A stretch of DNA of 64,000 nt from an uncultured Pseudomonadota bacterium (GTDB lineage Bacteria > Pseudomonadota > Gammaproteobacteria > Steroidobacterales > Woeseiaceae): assembly GCA_913055625.1 (NCBI GenBank), contig CAJXJW010000004.1, positions 1-64,000 of the forward strand, in the 5' to 3' direction. Shown here piece after piece: positions 19,976 to 29,562 of this stretch (within the stretch, counting starts at the first letter, position 1; every line of letters starts with the position of its first letter). The translations under genes were made by a program, and so were the position numbers. Under the pieces are notes generated by a model. That model searched no databases, was not told the origin of the DNA, and saw nothing but the letters and a program-made list of their open reading frames with translations.

Positions 19976-20560
19976 GTGATCGGCTCGCTGCGCGGCCAGC
20001 TCACGTTCAAGCAGGCTCCCGCCATCATCGTCGAATGCCGCGGCGTCGGCTACGAGGTCGAAACGCCGATGTCGACGTTCTTCGCGTTGCCGCCAATCGG
20101 CAAGGACGTGGCCCTGTACACGCACCTGCTGGTCCGCGAGGACGCGCAGATCCTCTACGGTTTCGGGACCGACGAGGAGCGCGCGTTGTTCCGCAACCTG
20201 CTGAAGGTGCGCGGCGTCGGCGCGCGCATCGGCCTCGCAATTCTCTCGGCGATGAGTGTCGGCGACTTCACCCGTGCGATCGAGTACGAAGACACCGCGG
20301 CGCTGTCGAAGATCCCGGGCATCGGGCGCAAGACGGCCGAGCGGCTCGTGATCGAGATGCGCGACCGCGTCGACGCGGGCCGGGCGGGCCCCTCGGCGAC
20401 CGTGCGCGTCGAGCAGGGTGCCCGTGCCGAGGCGATCGACGCGCTGGTCGCACTCGGCTACAAGTCGACCGAGGTGAACAAACTGCTGGCCCAGCTCGAC
20501 ATCGAGGGCAAGTCGGCCGAGGACATCATCCGGCTCGCGTTGAAACGGGCGGTCGCCTGA
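19976..20560 (+). CDS. ruvA: Holliday junction DNA helicase subunit RuvA
   Basis: RuvA binds the four-way junction and loads RuvB. The 194-residue product shows the OB domain (VIGSLRGQL to VGYEVETP), the helix-hairpin-helix pair ([16 protein letters not shown] and [19 protein letters not shown]) and the C-terminal RuvB-binding domain ([16 protein letters not shown]). The start is a GTG at 19976, eight bases after the ruvC stop, where the family's opening MIG(S/R)LRG aligns. It overlaps the ruvB start by one base. Confidence 0.96.
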   Translation: MIGSLRGQLTFKQAPAIIVECRGVGYEVETPMSTFFALPPIGKDVALYTHLLVREDAQILYGFGTDEERALFRNLLKVRGVGARIGLAILSAMSVGDFTRAIEYEDTAALSKIPGIGRKTAERLVIEMRDRVDAGRAGPSATVRVEQGARAEAIDALVALGYKSTEVNKLLAQLDIEGKSAEDIIRLALKRAVA

Positions 20561-21603
20561 TGGCCGGCGTGGAACACGACCGCCTCGCGAGCGCCGCGCC
20601 GAAGGCCGACGACCGCGCGTTCGACCGGGCGATCCGGCCGAAGACGCTCGCGGATTACGTCGGCCAGCCGGGCGTGAAACAGCAGATGGGCATCTTCATC
20701 GAGGCGGCTCGCCGCCGCGGCGAGGCGCTGGATCACGTGCTGATCTTCGGCCCGCCGGGGCTCGGCAAGACGACACTCGCGCACATCGTCGCGAACGAAA
20801 TGGGCACGGGGCTGCGGCAGACGGCCGGGCCGGTGCTCGAGCGCCCGGGCGACCTCGCGGCGATCCTCACGAACCTCGAGCCGAACGACGTGCTGTTCGT
20901 CGACGAGATTCACCGGCTGAGCCCGGTGGTCGAGGAAGTGCTGTACCCCGCGATGGAGGATTTCCAGCTCGACATCGTCATCGGCGAGGGACCGGCAGCC
21001 CGCTCGATCAAGCTCGACCTGCCGCCATTCACACTGGTCGGCGCAACGACACGTGCCGGCCTGCTGACGTCACCGCTGCGCGACCGCTTCGGCATCGTGC
21101 AGCGACTCGAGTTTTACGCGACGCCGGAGCTGGAGGCCATCGCGCGCCGTTCGGCCGGCATCCTGAACCTCGAGCTCAAGGACGACGGTGCCGGCGAAAT
21201 CGCGCGCCGGTCGCGCGGCACGCCGCGCATCGCAAACCGGCTGCTGCGGCGCGTAAGGGACTTCGCCGAGGTCGAGGCCGACGGCGTGGTCACCGGCGAC
21301 GTGGCCGTGCGTGCCATGGACATGCTGCAGGTGGACCCGCACGGCTTCGACGCGATGGACCGGCGGCTGCTGCAGACGATCATCGAGAAGTTCGACGGCG
21401 GCCCGGTCGGCATCGAGAGCCTCGCCGCGGCGCTCGGCGAGGAGCGCGGCACGATCGAGGACGTGCTCGAGCCGTACCTCATCCAGCAAGGCTTCATGAT
21501 GCGGACGGCGCGTGGGCGCGTCGCGACCCAGAACACCTACCTGCATTTCGGCCTCAAGCCGCCGCAACGAACCGGCGAGCCCGACCTGTTCGACCCGGCC
21601 TGA
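20560..21603 (+). CDS. ruvB: Holliday junction branch migration helicase RuvB
   Basis: RuvB is the AAA+ motor that drives branch migration. The 347-residue protein has Walker [10 protein letters not shown], Walker B DEIHRL, sensor 1 GATTRAG, the arginine finger in SPLRDRFG, sensor 2 [13 protein letters not shown], and the winged-helix C-terminal domain ending in the family's QNTYLHFGL. The ATG overlaps the ruvA stop (TGATG). All functional residues are present. Confidence 0.97.
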   Translation: MAGVEHDRLASAAPKADDRAFDRAIRPKTLADYVGQPGVKQQMGIFIEAARRRGEALDHVLIFGPPGLGKTTLAHIVANEMGTGLRQTAGPVLERPGDLAAILTNLEPNDVLFVDEIHRLSPVVEEVLYPAMEDFQLDIVIGEGPAARSIKLDLPPFTLVGATTRAGLLTSPLRDRFGIVQRLEFYATPELEAIARRSAGILNLELKDDGAGEIARRSRGTPRIANRLLRRVRDFAEVEADGVVTGDVAVRAMDMLQVDPHGFDAMDRRLLQTIIEKFDGGPVGIESLAAALGEERGTIEDVLEPYLIQQGFMMRTARGRVATQNTYLHFGLKPPQRTGEPDLFDPA

Positions 21604-21619
21604 GCCGCGGAGGCTATTC

Positions 21620-22019
21620 ATGAGCGACCAGGACTTCCGATGGCCGATTCGCGTCTATTACGAAGATACCGACGCGCAGGGTGTCGTTTACTACGCGAAC
21701 TATTTTCGCTTTCTCGAACGGGCGCGCACCGAGTGGCTGCGCGCGCTGGGCGTCGACCAGGTGCGCATGTTGCGCGAGGAGCGCCGCATGTTCGTGGTCG
21801 TGAGCACGCAGGCCGATTTCGTCATGCCGGCGAGATTCAACGACGAGATCGTCGCGACCGCAGGGCTCGCGGGCCTCGGCCGCGCGACGTTCGATATCGC
21901 GCAGGAAATCCATCGCGGCCCGGACCTGCTGCTCAGGAGCAGCGTGCGGGTGGCGCTGCTGGACGCGGACACGCTCAAACCTAAACGTGTCCCTCATTCG
22001 TTATTCCAAGGAAATGAAC

Positions 22020-22030
<11 letters not shown>
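21620..22030 (+). CDS. ybgC: tol-pal system acyl-CoA thioesterase YbgC
   Basis: YbgC is a small hot-dog-fold thioesterase. The 136-residue protein has the catalytic aspartate motif YYEDTDAQGVVYYANY at residues 13-28 and the typical length. GGAGG precedes the chosen ATG. The gene opens the tol-pal cluster and its 3' end overlaps the tolQ start by 11 bases. Its role in the cluster is thought to concern phospholipid acyl chemistry; the physiological substrate is not certain. Confidence 0.94.
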
Positions 22031-22718
<688 letters not shown>

Positions 22719-22719
22719 C

Positions 22720-23163
22720 ATGCCGACGCCGGTACACGAACGCAAGCTGATGGGCGAGATCAACGTCGTGCCCTACATCGACGTGATGCTCGTGCTGCTG
22801 ATCATTTTCATGGTGACGGCGCCGCTGCTGACGCAGGGCGTGAAGGTGGAGCTGCCGAAAGCCGGTGCGGAGCCGATCGAGGCCGTGCAGGACACGACGC
22901 CGCTGGTGCTCAGCGTCGACGCGTCCGGCAACCTGTTCCTCGATGCCGGTGACAACTCGGACGAGCCGCTGGGCTCGGCGGAGATCGTCCGGCGTGTCGG
23001 TGTCATCATCCGCAACAACCCGGCGACGCCGGTGCTGGTCAAGGCCGACCGCAACGTGCCCTACGGAAACGTCGTGGGCGCCATGGTGCTGCTGCAACAG
23101 GGCGGCGCCGAGCAGGTCGGCTTCGTGACGGATCCGCTGGACAGTTACCCGGTGCCCGAATAA
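22720..23163 (+). CDS. tolR: Tol-Pal inner-membrane motor subunit TolR
   Basis: TolR is the ExbD-like partner of TolQ. The 147-residue protein has a short cytoplasmic N-terminus, one membrane helix with the essential proton-binding aspartate (VVPYIDVMLVLLIIFMV), and a periplasmic domain ending in VGFVTDP. It starts one base after the tolQ stop. Confidence 0.95.
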   Translation: MPTPVHERKLMGEINVVPYIDVMLVLLIIFMVTAPLLTQGVKVELPKAGAEPIEAVQDTTPLVLSVDASGNLFLDAGDNSDEPLGSAEIVRRVGVIIRNNPATPVLVKADRNVPYGNVVGAMVLLQQGGAEQVGFVTDPLDSYPVPE

Positions 23164-23170
23164 GGCCGCG

Positions 23171-24040
23171 ATGGACAGCCGTTTCAACCAAATCCTGTCG
23201 ATCCTGCTGGCGCTCATCGTGCACGCGCTGGTGCTCGGGTCGTTCGTTTTCGCGTTCGACTGGGAGCGAAATCACCCGGCACCGCGGCCCCTGGCCGTGA
23301 CGGCGACGCTCGTGCTCGAAGACGACGTGCCGCCGCCCGTAGTGCAACAGCCGGAACCGGAGCCCGTTGTCGAGCAGCCGGAGCTGGAGCCGGAGCCGCC
23401 GCCGCCGGATCCGGCCGAACAGGCGCGGGCGAAGGCGGAAGAACAGGCCCGGCTCGAGGAACTCCGGCGCGAACAACAGCGCAAGGCTGACGAGGAACGC
23501 GCGCGGCTGCAGCGCATCGAGGACGAGAAGGAAGCGAAGCGCAAGGCCGAGGAAGAGGCGCGCCGCAAGGCGGAAGAGGAGGCCAAGCGCAAGGCCGAAG
23601 CCGAGGCGGAGCTCGAGCGGAAACGCGTGGAAGCCGAGCGCAAGCGCCGCGAGGAAGAGGAACGGCAGCGGCTGGAGAACGAACGCCTGCGGCGCGAGGC
23701 GGAAGCGGCCCAGCTCCAGGCGCAGATCGACGCGGAGAACCGGCGCCTGGAAGCCCGGAACTCAGAGGATATGCTGGCGTACATGTTCGCGATCCGGCAG
23801 AAGGTTCAGCGCGCCTGGGTCGCGCCGGCCAGCGCGCCGAAGGATCTGGAATGCGAGGTGACGGTTCGCCAGAATCAGGTGGGCGAAGTGCAGTCGGTGA
23901 ACGTGGTGCGCTGCAACGGCGATGCGATCGTCGTGCGGTCCATCGAGGCCGCGGTGCGCCGCGCATCACCGCTGCCGAAGCCGGTGAATCCACTGATTTT
24001 TGACACAAACTTGCGGTTTATTTTCAAACCTGAACAATAA
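23171..24040 (+). CDS. tolA: Tol-Pal envelope-spanning protein TolA
   Basis: TolA crosses the periplasm to reach Pal and TolB. The 289-residue protein has an N-terminal membrane helix with the Ser-His face (LALIVHALVLGSFVF), a Pro/Glu-rich stretch, a long Lys/Glu/Ala/Arg coiled coil (about residues 80-200), and a C-terminal TonB-like domain (DLECEVTVRQNQVGEVQSV to FIFKPEQ). The coiled coil is low-complexity protein sequence, not a DNA repeat. It lies between tolR and tolB as in most gammaproteobacteria. Confidence 0.93.
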   Translation: MDSRFNQILSILLALIVHALVLGSFVFAFDWERNHPAPRPLAVTATLVLEDDVPPPVVQQPEPEPVVEQPELEPEPPPPDPAEQARAKAEEQARLEELRREQQRKADEERARLQRIEDEKEAKRKAEEEARRKAEEEAKRKAEAEAELERKRVEAERKRREEEERQRLENERLRREAEAAQLQAQIDAENRRLEARNSEDMLAYMFAIRQKVQRAWVAPASAPKDLECEVTVRQNQVGEVQSVNVVRCNGDAIVVRSIEAAVRRASPLPKPVNPLIFDTNLRFIFKPEQ

Positions 24041-24046
24041 GCGACT

Positions 24047-25396
24047 ATGACGGCGATGAGCGACAACGTGACGAAAATCAAGGGTCTGGCGGCCGCCTGC
24101 GGCCGAATCGGCGCGCTGGGCGCGCTGCTGATGCTGCTGGCCGGCCCTGCGGCGGCCGAGATCACGATCGAAATTACCGGCGGCGGCGTGAAGCGCGCAC
24201 CGGTGGGGGTCGTGCCGTTCGGCTGGCGCGGCCAGGATGCCTCGGCGCCGGAAGACGTTGCCGGCATCATCGCTGCCGACCTGTACCGGAGCGGCCGCTT
24301 CGCGCCGGTGCCGGAAACGGAAATGTTGCAGAAGCCGACAGCGGGCACGGACATCAATTTCAACGACTGGACGCGGCTCGGAATCGAGGCGGTCGTCATC
24401 GGCACCGTCGAGCAAACCGGCGAGAACGATTTCTCGGTGCAGTTCCAGCTCTTCGACCCTTACCAGCGCACGCAGCTCGTCGGCTACCGCATGCCGGCGA
24501 CGCGCGGCACCTTGCGACGCGCAGCCCACCGCGCGGCGGACATGATCTACGAGAAACTCACCGGCATTCCCGGTGTGTTCGCGACGCAGGTGGCCTTCGT
24601 TTCCGCGACGAAAGAGGGTCGGCGCAGCCGCTACCGGCTCGTCGTCGCAGATTACGACGGCGAAACCGAGCATACGATCATGGAGAGCAAGGACCCGATC
24701 ATGTCGCCGGCGTGGTCGCCGGACAGCCGGCGCCTGGCCTACGTGTCCTTCGAAGGCAGCCGTTCCTCGATCTACGTTCAACAGCTCCGGACAGGCAACC
24801 GGATCCAGTTGTCGGCGGAGCCGGGCATCAACGGCGCGCCGTCGTTCTCGCCGGACGGCAAGAAGCTCGTCGTGACGCTGGGGGGCGTGGACGGAAATCT
24901 GGACATCTACACGATCGACGTCACGACGCGGGAGAAAGTCCGGCTGACGAACCACCGCGCGATCGACACCGAGGGCACGTGGTCGCCGGACGGCCGTTAC
25001 ATCTATTTCACGTCGGACCGGGCGGGCGGTCCGCAAATCTACAGGGTGCCGGCGGGCGGCGGGAATGCCGAGCGTGTGACCTTCGAAGGGAGCTATAATG
25101 CGCGGCCGCGCCTGTCCCCCGACGGCAAGAAACTGGCCACGGTGACCAACGATCAGGGTGCCTTCAGGATCGCCATCCTGGACCTGGGGACGAAGGATTT
25201 TCTCGTCCTCTCGACCGGGCGGCAGGACGAGTCCCCGAGCTTCGCACCGAACAGTGACATCCTGATCTACGCGACGCGCCAGTCCGGGAACGGGGTGCTG
25301 GAGACGGTGACGGCGAACGGCCTGATCCGGCAGCGGATGGCATCCGGTGACGGCGACGTGCGGGAGCCGGTCTGGTCGCCGTTCCCGCGGTATTGA
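24047..25396 (+). CDS. tolB: Tol-Pal periplasmic beta-propeller TolB
   Basis: TolB is the periplasmic protein that binds Pal. After a signal peptide (residues about 12-38, ending in GPAAAE) it has the N-terminal domain (PFGWRGQDA, GTVEQTGEND) and a six-bladed propeller with WSPDSRRLAYVSF-type blades (PSFSPDGKKLV, GTWSPDGRYIYFTSD, PRLSPDGKKLAT). The 449-residue length is normal. An alternative ATG at 24056 would shorten the N-terminus by three residues. It follows tolA by six bases. Confidence 0.95.
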   Translation: MTAMSDNVTKIKGLAAACGRIGALGALLMLLAGPAAAEITIEITGGGVKRAPVGVVPFGWRGQDASAPEDVAGIIAADLYRSGRFAPVPETEMLQKPTAGTDINFNDWTRLGIEAVVIGTVEQTGENDFSVQFQLFDPYQRTQLVGYRMPATRGTLRRAAHRAADMIYEKLTGIPGVFATQVAFVSATKEGRRSRYRLVVADYDGETEHTIMESKDPIMSPAWSPDSRRLAYVSFEGSRSSIYVQQLRTGNRIQLSAEPGINGAPSFSPDGKKLVVTLGGVDGNLDIYTIDVTTREKVRLTNHRAIDTEGTWSPDGRYIYFTSDRAGGPQIYRVPAGGGNAERVTFEGSYNARPRLSPDGKKLATVTNDQGAFRIAILDLGTKDFLVLSTGRQDESPSFAPNSDILIYATRQSGNGVLETVTANGLIRQRMASGDGDVREPVWSPFPRY

Positions 25397-25479
25397 AGTG
25401 CAGTCTTAGAAAGGTTTATTAATTAGCTGATTTAAAACAGCTATTTGTTTGGGCATTTTCCTGATTGAAGGAACGCAAG
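25397..25479 (+). promoter_or_regulatory. AT-rich tolB-pal spacer with small hairpin
   Basis: This 83-base spacer is far more AT-rich than its surroundings. It includes the inverted repeat AGCTG (25425-25429) with CAGCT (25438-25442) around an 8-base loop, and TTTATTAATTAGC just before it. It could hold a separate promoter or an mRNA-processing site that lets pal be expressed above the upstream tol genes. There is no T-run after the hairpin, so it is not a canonical terminator. Confidence 0.35.
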
Positions 25480-26004
25480 ATGGCAAACTACAAACTGATT
25501 CTTGTCCTGTTCGCGGTGCTCGGCGTCGCGGGCTGTTCGAAGAACACGGTCCCGGACCCCGAGCCCACGGACACGACCTATGGCAGCGGCAGCGAAGGCG
25601 GCACCAGCGAATGGGACAGCCCCGACGGCGCCGGAGGCCAGGAGATCCCGTGGGACGACGAAATGGACGAGGGCCCGGCCAGCGTCATTTACTTTGAGTT
25701 CGATTCCTCCGAGGTGCGGCCGGAGGATACGGAAACGGTGACGCGGCACGCGCTGCAGCTCGCCGACAACCCGTCTGCCAGCGTTCGGCTCGAAGGCCAC
25801 GCGGACGAGCGGGGTTCCCGCGAGTACAACATCGGCCTTGGCGAGCGGCGCGCGCAGGCCGTCCGTCGGCTGCTGCTGATCCAGGGCGCCTCTGCCGCGC
25901 AGATCTCGACGGTCAGCTTCGGCGAGGAACGTCCCGCCGTCGAGGGCAGCAGCGAGGACGCGTACCAGCAGAATCGCCGGGTCGAGATCCGGTACACGAA
26001 CTGA
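25480..26004 (+). CDS. pal: peptidoglycan-associated lipoprotein Pal
   Basis: Pal anchors the outer membrane to peptidoglycan and interacts with TolB and TolA. The 174-residue protein has a lipoprotein signal with GVAGC (lipidated Cys19), a Ser/Gly/Pro-rich tether and an OmpA-like domain with YFEFDSSEVRPE, LEGHADERGSREYN and the final NRRVEIRY. The ATG at 25480 has GAAGGA seven bases upstream; an in-frame start at 25465 lies ahead of that site and is rejected. Confidence 0.95.
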   Translation: MANYKLILVLFAVLGVAGCSKNTVPDPEPTDTTYGSGSEGGTSEWDSPDGAGGQEIPWDDEMDEGPASVIYFEFDSSEVRPEDTETVTRHALQLADNPSASVRLEGHADERGSREYNIGLGERRAQAVRRLLLIQGASAAQISTVSFGEERPAVEGSSEDAYQQNRRVEIRYTN

Positions 26005-26027
26005 GCCGCGGCCGAAGGCACTCGACA

Positions 26028-26795
26028 ATGGTCCGCAAGGTATTCGCGCTGTTCGTGCCGCTGCTCCTGGCAGGCTGTCTCACCACGCCGCCGGAAGAGG
26101 ATCCGGTACTGATTCGACTGAACGAGCTCGACCGGCGCCTCGCGTCGGTCGAGCGTGTCGTCCAGAACCAGAGCCTGGTCGACCTCTCGCTGCAGGTGAA
26201 CGCGCTGGAGCGTCGCGCAGACGAGCTGAACGGTCGCGCCGAGACGCTCGAGTACAACGCGCAGTCGACGGCGGACCGACAGCGAGACCTGTATGCCGAC
26301 CTCGACGCGCGACTCCAGGCGCTCGAAAGCCGGCTGCAGGCGGCGAGCGCCGGCACGAACGTACTGGACGGGGGCACACTGGCGCCCGGGCAATTGCCCG
26401 TGCCGGGCGGGTCCGAAGACGTGAACTACCGGGCCGCGTTCGAGCTCGTTAAGGAACAGCGCTACGACGAGGCGGAAGTCGCGTTTCGCGAGTTCCTGTC
26501 GACGTTCCCGGAGAGCACGAACGCACCGAACGCGCAGTATTGGCTGGGCGAGACCTATTACGTGCGGCAGCAGTTCGAGAAGGCGCTCCAGGCGTTCGAG
26601 ATCGTCGTCAACGACTACCCTTCGTCGCGGAAGGTCGTCGACGGCCTGCTGAAAATCGGCTACTGCAACTACGAGCTGAAGCGCTGGGACGATGCGCGGA
26701 CGGCGCTTGGACGGGTGCAATCCGACTATCCGGACACCACCGCCGCACGCCTCGCGGGCCAGCGGCTGGAGCGCATGAAAACGGAAGGCGTCTGA
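26028..26795 (+). CDS. cpoB: cell division coordinator CpoB (YbgF)
   Basis: CpoB links Tol-Pal action to peptidoglycan synthesis at the septum. The 255-residue protein has an N-terminal coiled coil for trimerisation (about residues 25-105), a Gly/Pro linker, and C-terminal TPR-like repeats (NYRAAFELVKEQRYDEAEV, AQYWLGETYYVRQQFEKAL). Unlike the soluble E. coli protein, its signal ends in LLLAGC, a plausible lipobox with Cys17, so it may be membrane-tethered. It is the last gene of the tol-pal operon and is followed by tRNA-Lys. Confidence 0.92.
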   Translation: MVRKVFALFVPLLLAGCLTTPPEEDPVLIRLNELDRRLASVERVVQNQSLVDLSLQVNALERRADELNGRAETLEYNAQSTADRQRDLYADLDARLQALESRLQAASAGTNVLDGGTLAPGQLPVPGGSEDVNYRAAFELVKEQRYDEAEVAFREFLSTFPESTNAPNAQYWLGETYYVRQQFEKALQAFEIVVNDYPSSRKVVDGLLKIGYCNYELKRWDDARTALGRVQSDYPDTTAARLAGQRLERMKTEGV

Positions 26796-26881
26796 CCGGC
26801 GGCGAACTTGTCATTTGAGGCTGATCCGGTATCATGCCGCGGCCGCCGGGGAGGCCCCGTGGCCTGGCCGAAACGGGAAGC

Positions 26882-26956
26882 GGGGCGTTAGCTCAGAGGT
26901 AGAGCATTCGGCTTTTAACCGACTGGTCGTAGGTTCGATCCCTACACGCCCCACCA
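26882..26956 (+). tRNA. tRNA-Lys (anticodon TTT)
   Basis: A complete 75-base cloverleaf is visible. The acceptor GGGGCGT pairs with ACGCCCC, the D stem is GCTC/GAGC, the anticodon loop is CTTTTAA giving TTT for lysine, and the T arm contains GGTTCGATCC. The CCA end is encoded. Position directly after cpoB matches the lysine tRNA next to tol-pal in other gammaproteobacteria. Confidence 0.97.
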
Positions 26957-27013
26957 TTTCTCCCGCCCGTCCGCGGCGGCGTGTCCGGGCCAAATTAATT
27001 TCAAATAAAACAG

Positions 27014-27042
27014 GCGACTCCGTGTAGCCCGCCCGCTATCAT
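27014..27042 (+). promoter_or_regulatory. weak candidate promoter for thrABC
   Basis: TATCAT at 27037-27042 is a fair -10. With 17-base spacing the -35 would be GCGACT, which keeps only the central GAC. It lies between tRNA-Lys and the thrA start. Just after it, CGCGTT and AACGCG (27045-27061) form a small hairpin with a T-rich loop. I see no threonine/isoleucine-rich leader peptide. Confidence 0.25.
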
Positions 27043-27075
27043 TGCGCGTTTTTTCAACGCGGATACCGGCAGCAC

Positions 27076-29562
27076 GTGACGACCCAGCGTTTCAAGATGC
27101 ACAAGTTCGGCGGCAGCAGTCTCGCGGATGCCGCCTGCTTCCGCCGCGTGGCGGGCCTGATGCTCGATGCGAGCGAAGACCGGGTGGGGGTCGTCGTGTC
27201 GGCGATGGGCGGCATGACCGATGCGCTGCTCGCGCTCGTGGCCCAGGCGGAGCGCGGCGAATCGACGTTCGAGGCCGCTCTCGACGCCGTCGGCGCGCGC
27301 TACGCGGAGACGGCGAAAGCGCTCGTCGACGGACAGTGCCTCGTCGACGTGCTGGACGCCTGGGCGCACGATGCCGAGGACATCCGGGATGTGCTGAAAG
27401 CCGTGGCGCTTGTGCGTTCGGCGGCGCGCCGCAGCCGCGACGTGGTGTCCGGCTACGGCGAGATCTGGTCGGCACGCCTGCTGGCCTCGGTCCTCGGCAA
27501 GGAAGACCCGGCGCGCGGCGGCCGCTGGCTCGACGCGCGCGACGTGCTGACGGTGCGGGAGACGGAACTCGGGCCCAGCGTGCTCTGGGAGCGCTCGGCG
27601 GAACACTTCGCGCAGGCGCTGCCGGCCGACTTCAGCGGCATCGTCGTGATCACGGGCTTCATCGCGAGCGACGAGGAAGGACTGCAGACGACGCTCGGGC
27701 GAAATGGCAGCGACTACTCGGCCGCCATCTTCGCGGCGCTGGCCAATGCGGACGAACTCAGCATCTGGACAGACGTCGACGGCATCATGAGCGCCGACCC
27801 GAACCGCGTGCCGGAAGCGCGGGTCATCGAGTGCATGACGTACAACGAGGCGATGGAACTCGCGTACTTCGGCGCGAAAGTGATCCACCCGCAGACACTC
27901 GGCCCCGTGGTGTCGCGGGGCATTCCGGTCATCATCCGCAACAGCCGCAACCCGGCGCATCCGGGCAGCCGCATCGAAGCGGCACCCGAGTCCAGCGACG
28001 ACATCAAGGGCATCACCGCGATCGGCGGCATGGCGCTCGTCAACATCGAGGGTGCCGGCATGATCGGCGTCCCCGGCACCGCCGAGCGGCTGTTCGCGGC
28101 GCTGCACGGTGCCGGCGTGTCGGTGACGCTTATTTCGCAGGCCAGCTCGGAGCACTCGATTTGTATCGCGGTTCCCGGCGCGCTCGCCGATCGCGCGCGT
28201 GACGTGATCGCCGGCGCATTTGCCGACGAACTCGAGGGCGGGCAGATCCAGAGCGTCGACGTGACGCCGGCGCAGAGTATCGTCGCGGTGGTCGGCGACG
28301 GCATGGCCGGCACGCCGGGCGTGGCCGCGCGCTTTTTCGGCACGCTGGGACGCGCGGGCATCAACATCCGCGCAATTGCGCAGGGTTCCTCCGAGCGCAA
28401 CATCTCCGTCGTCGTCGATTCCGACGAGGCGACACGCGCACTCCGTGCAGCGCACTCCGGTTTCTACCTTTCGGCGAAGACGTTGTCGATCGGCCTGATC
28501 GGCCCGGGCACCGTTGGCAAGACGCTGCTGCGCCAGCTTGCAAAGCAGGCTGCGCGGCTGGAGAAGGACTTCAACCTCGACCTGCGCATTCGCGCGATCG
28601 CGCGGTCGAAGGGCATGCTGCTCGGCGAGCGCCGCATCGACCTCGATTGCTGGGAGCGCGACTTTGCCGACGACGCCGTGCCGCTGGATTTCGACGCGTT
28701 CGAGCGCCACGTGAACCCGGACCACCTGCCGCACGGCGTCATCATCGATTGCACGGCCAGCAGCGACATCTCGGGCCGCTACGCCGACTGGCTGTCGCGC
28801 GGCATCAACATCATCACGCCGAACAAGAAAGCGTTCAGCGGGCCGATGGATGCCTACCGCCGGCTCGAAGCGACTGCAGAGCAGGGCAGTTCGCACTACT
28901 TCTACGAGACGACGGTCGGCGCGGCGCTGCCGATCATCAGCACGTTACGGGACCTGATCGACACCGGCGACGAGATCTACTCGGTACAGGGGATCCTCTC
29001 CGGCACGCTCGCTTACCTGTTCAACGTCTACGACGGATCCACGCCGTTTTCCGCGATCGTGCGCAAGGCACGCGAGAGCGGCTACACGGAACCGGACCCG
29101 CGCGACGACCTGTCGGGCATGGACGTCGCGCGCAAGCTCACGATCCTCGCCCGCGAACTCGGGCAATCGCTCGAGATCGACGATTTTCCGGTGCAGAACC
29201 TGGTGCCGGAGGCGCTGCGGGGAGGCAGCATCGACGAGTTCCTCGACCGGCTGGCGGACTACGACGAGGAGATCCAGGCGCGTTTCGAGGAGGCGCGCGC
29301 TGCCGGCAAAAAGCTGCGCTACGTTGCGCGCCTCGACCGCGAAGGGCGCGCCGCCGTCGGCCTCGAGGCTGTCGATGCGTCGCACCCGTTCAGCAACATC
29401 AACCTGACGGACAATATCGTGCAGTTCGAGTCCGCACGCTACGCGGAGAACCCGCTCGTCATCCAGGGGCCCGGCGCCGGTCCGGAAGTCACGGCCGGTG
29501 GCGTATTCAGCGACCTGTTGCGGCTCGCGAGCTACCTGAGTTCGGGAGAGGGACATGGCTGA
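27076..29562 (+). CDS. thrA: bifunctional aspartokinase/homoserine dehydrogenase I
   Basis: This enzyme performs the first and third steps from aspartate to threonine. The 828-residue fusion has an aspartokinase domain (KFGGSSLADA at residues 9-18, then DVDGIMSADPN), tandem ACT regulatory domains (about 300-460, including QASSEHSICIAV and AQGSSERNISVVV) and homoserine dehydrogenase (GLIGPGTVGKTLL near 472, then NIITPNKKAFSG, and GILSGTLAYLF). The start is a GTG. The ACT domains imply feedback inhibition, probably by threonine. It overlaps thrB by eight bases. Confidence 0.96.
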   Translation: MTTQRFKMHKFGGSSLADAACFRRVAGLMLDASEDRVGVVVSAMGGMTDALLALVAQAERGESTFEAALDAVGARYAETAKALVDGQCLVDVLDAWAHDAEDIRDVLKAVALVRSAARRSRDVVSGYGEIWSARLLASVLGKEDPARGGRWLDARDVLTVRETELGPSVLWERSAEHFAQALPADFSGIVVITGFIASDEEGLQTTLGRNGSDYSAAIFAALANADELSIWTDVDGIMSADPNRVPEARVIECMTYNEAMELAYFGAKVIHPQTLGPVVSRGIPVIIRNSRNPAHPGSRIEAAPESSDDIKGITAIGGMALVNIEGAGMIGVPGTAERLFAALHGAGVSVTLISQASSEHSICIAVPGALADRARDVIAGAFADELEGGQIQSVDVTPAQSIVAVVGDGMAGTPGVAARFFGTLGRAGINIRAIAQGSSERNISVVVDSDEATRALRAAHSGFYLSAKTLSIGLIGPGTVGKTLLRQLAKQAARLEKDFNLDLRIRAIARSKGMLLGERRIDLDCWERDFADDAVPLDFDAFERHVNPDHLPHGVIIDCTASSDISGRYADWLSRGINIITPNKKAFSGPMDAYRRLEATAEQGSSHYFYETTVGAALPIISTLRDLIDTGDEIYSVQGILSGTLAYLFNVYDGSTPFSAIVRKARESGYTEPDPRDDLSGMDVARKLTILARELGQSLEIDDFPVQNLVPEALRGGSIDEFLDRLADYDEEIQARFEEARAAGKKLRYVARLDREGRAAVGLEAVDASHPFSNINLTDNIVQFESARYAENPLVIQGPGAGPEVTAGGVFSDLLRLASYLSSGEGHG

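Noticed and set aside
23400..23760. Repetitive GAGGAA/GCGAAG-type DNA as a tandem repeat
   Set aside because: It encodes the Lys/Glu/Ala coiled coil of TolA; the repetition is due to protein composition.
24000..24028. TTGACA near the tolA end as a tolB promoter
   Set aside because: There is no acceptable -10 hexamer at 16-18 bases, and it lies within coding sequence of a tight operon.
27045..27061. CGCGTT/AACGCG hairpin before thrA as a threonine attenuator
   Set aside because: The Ts are in the loop rather than after the stem, and there is no leader peptide rich in Thr or Ile codons.
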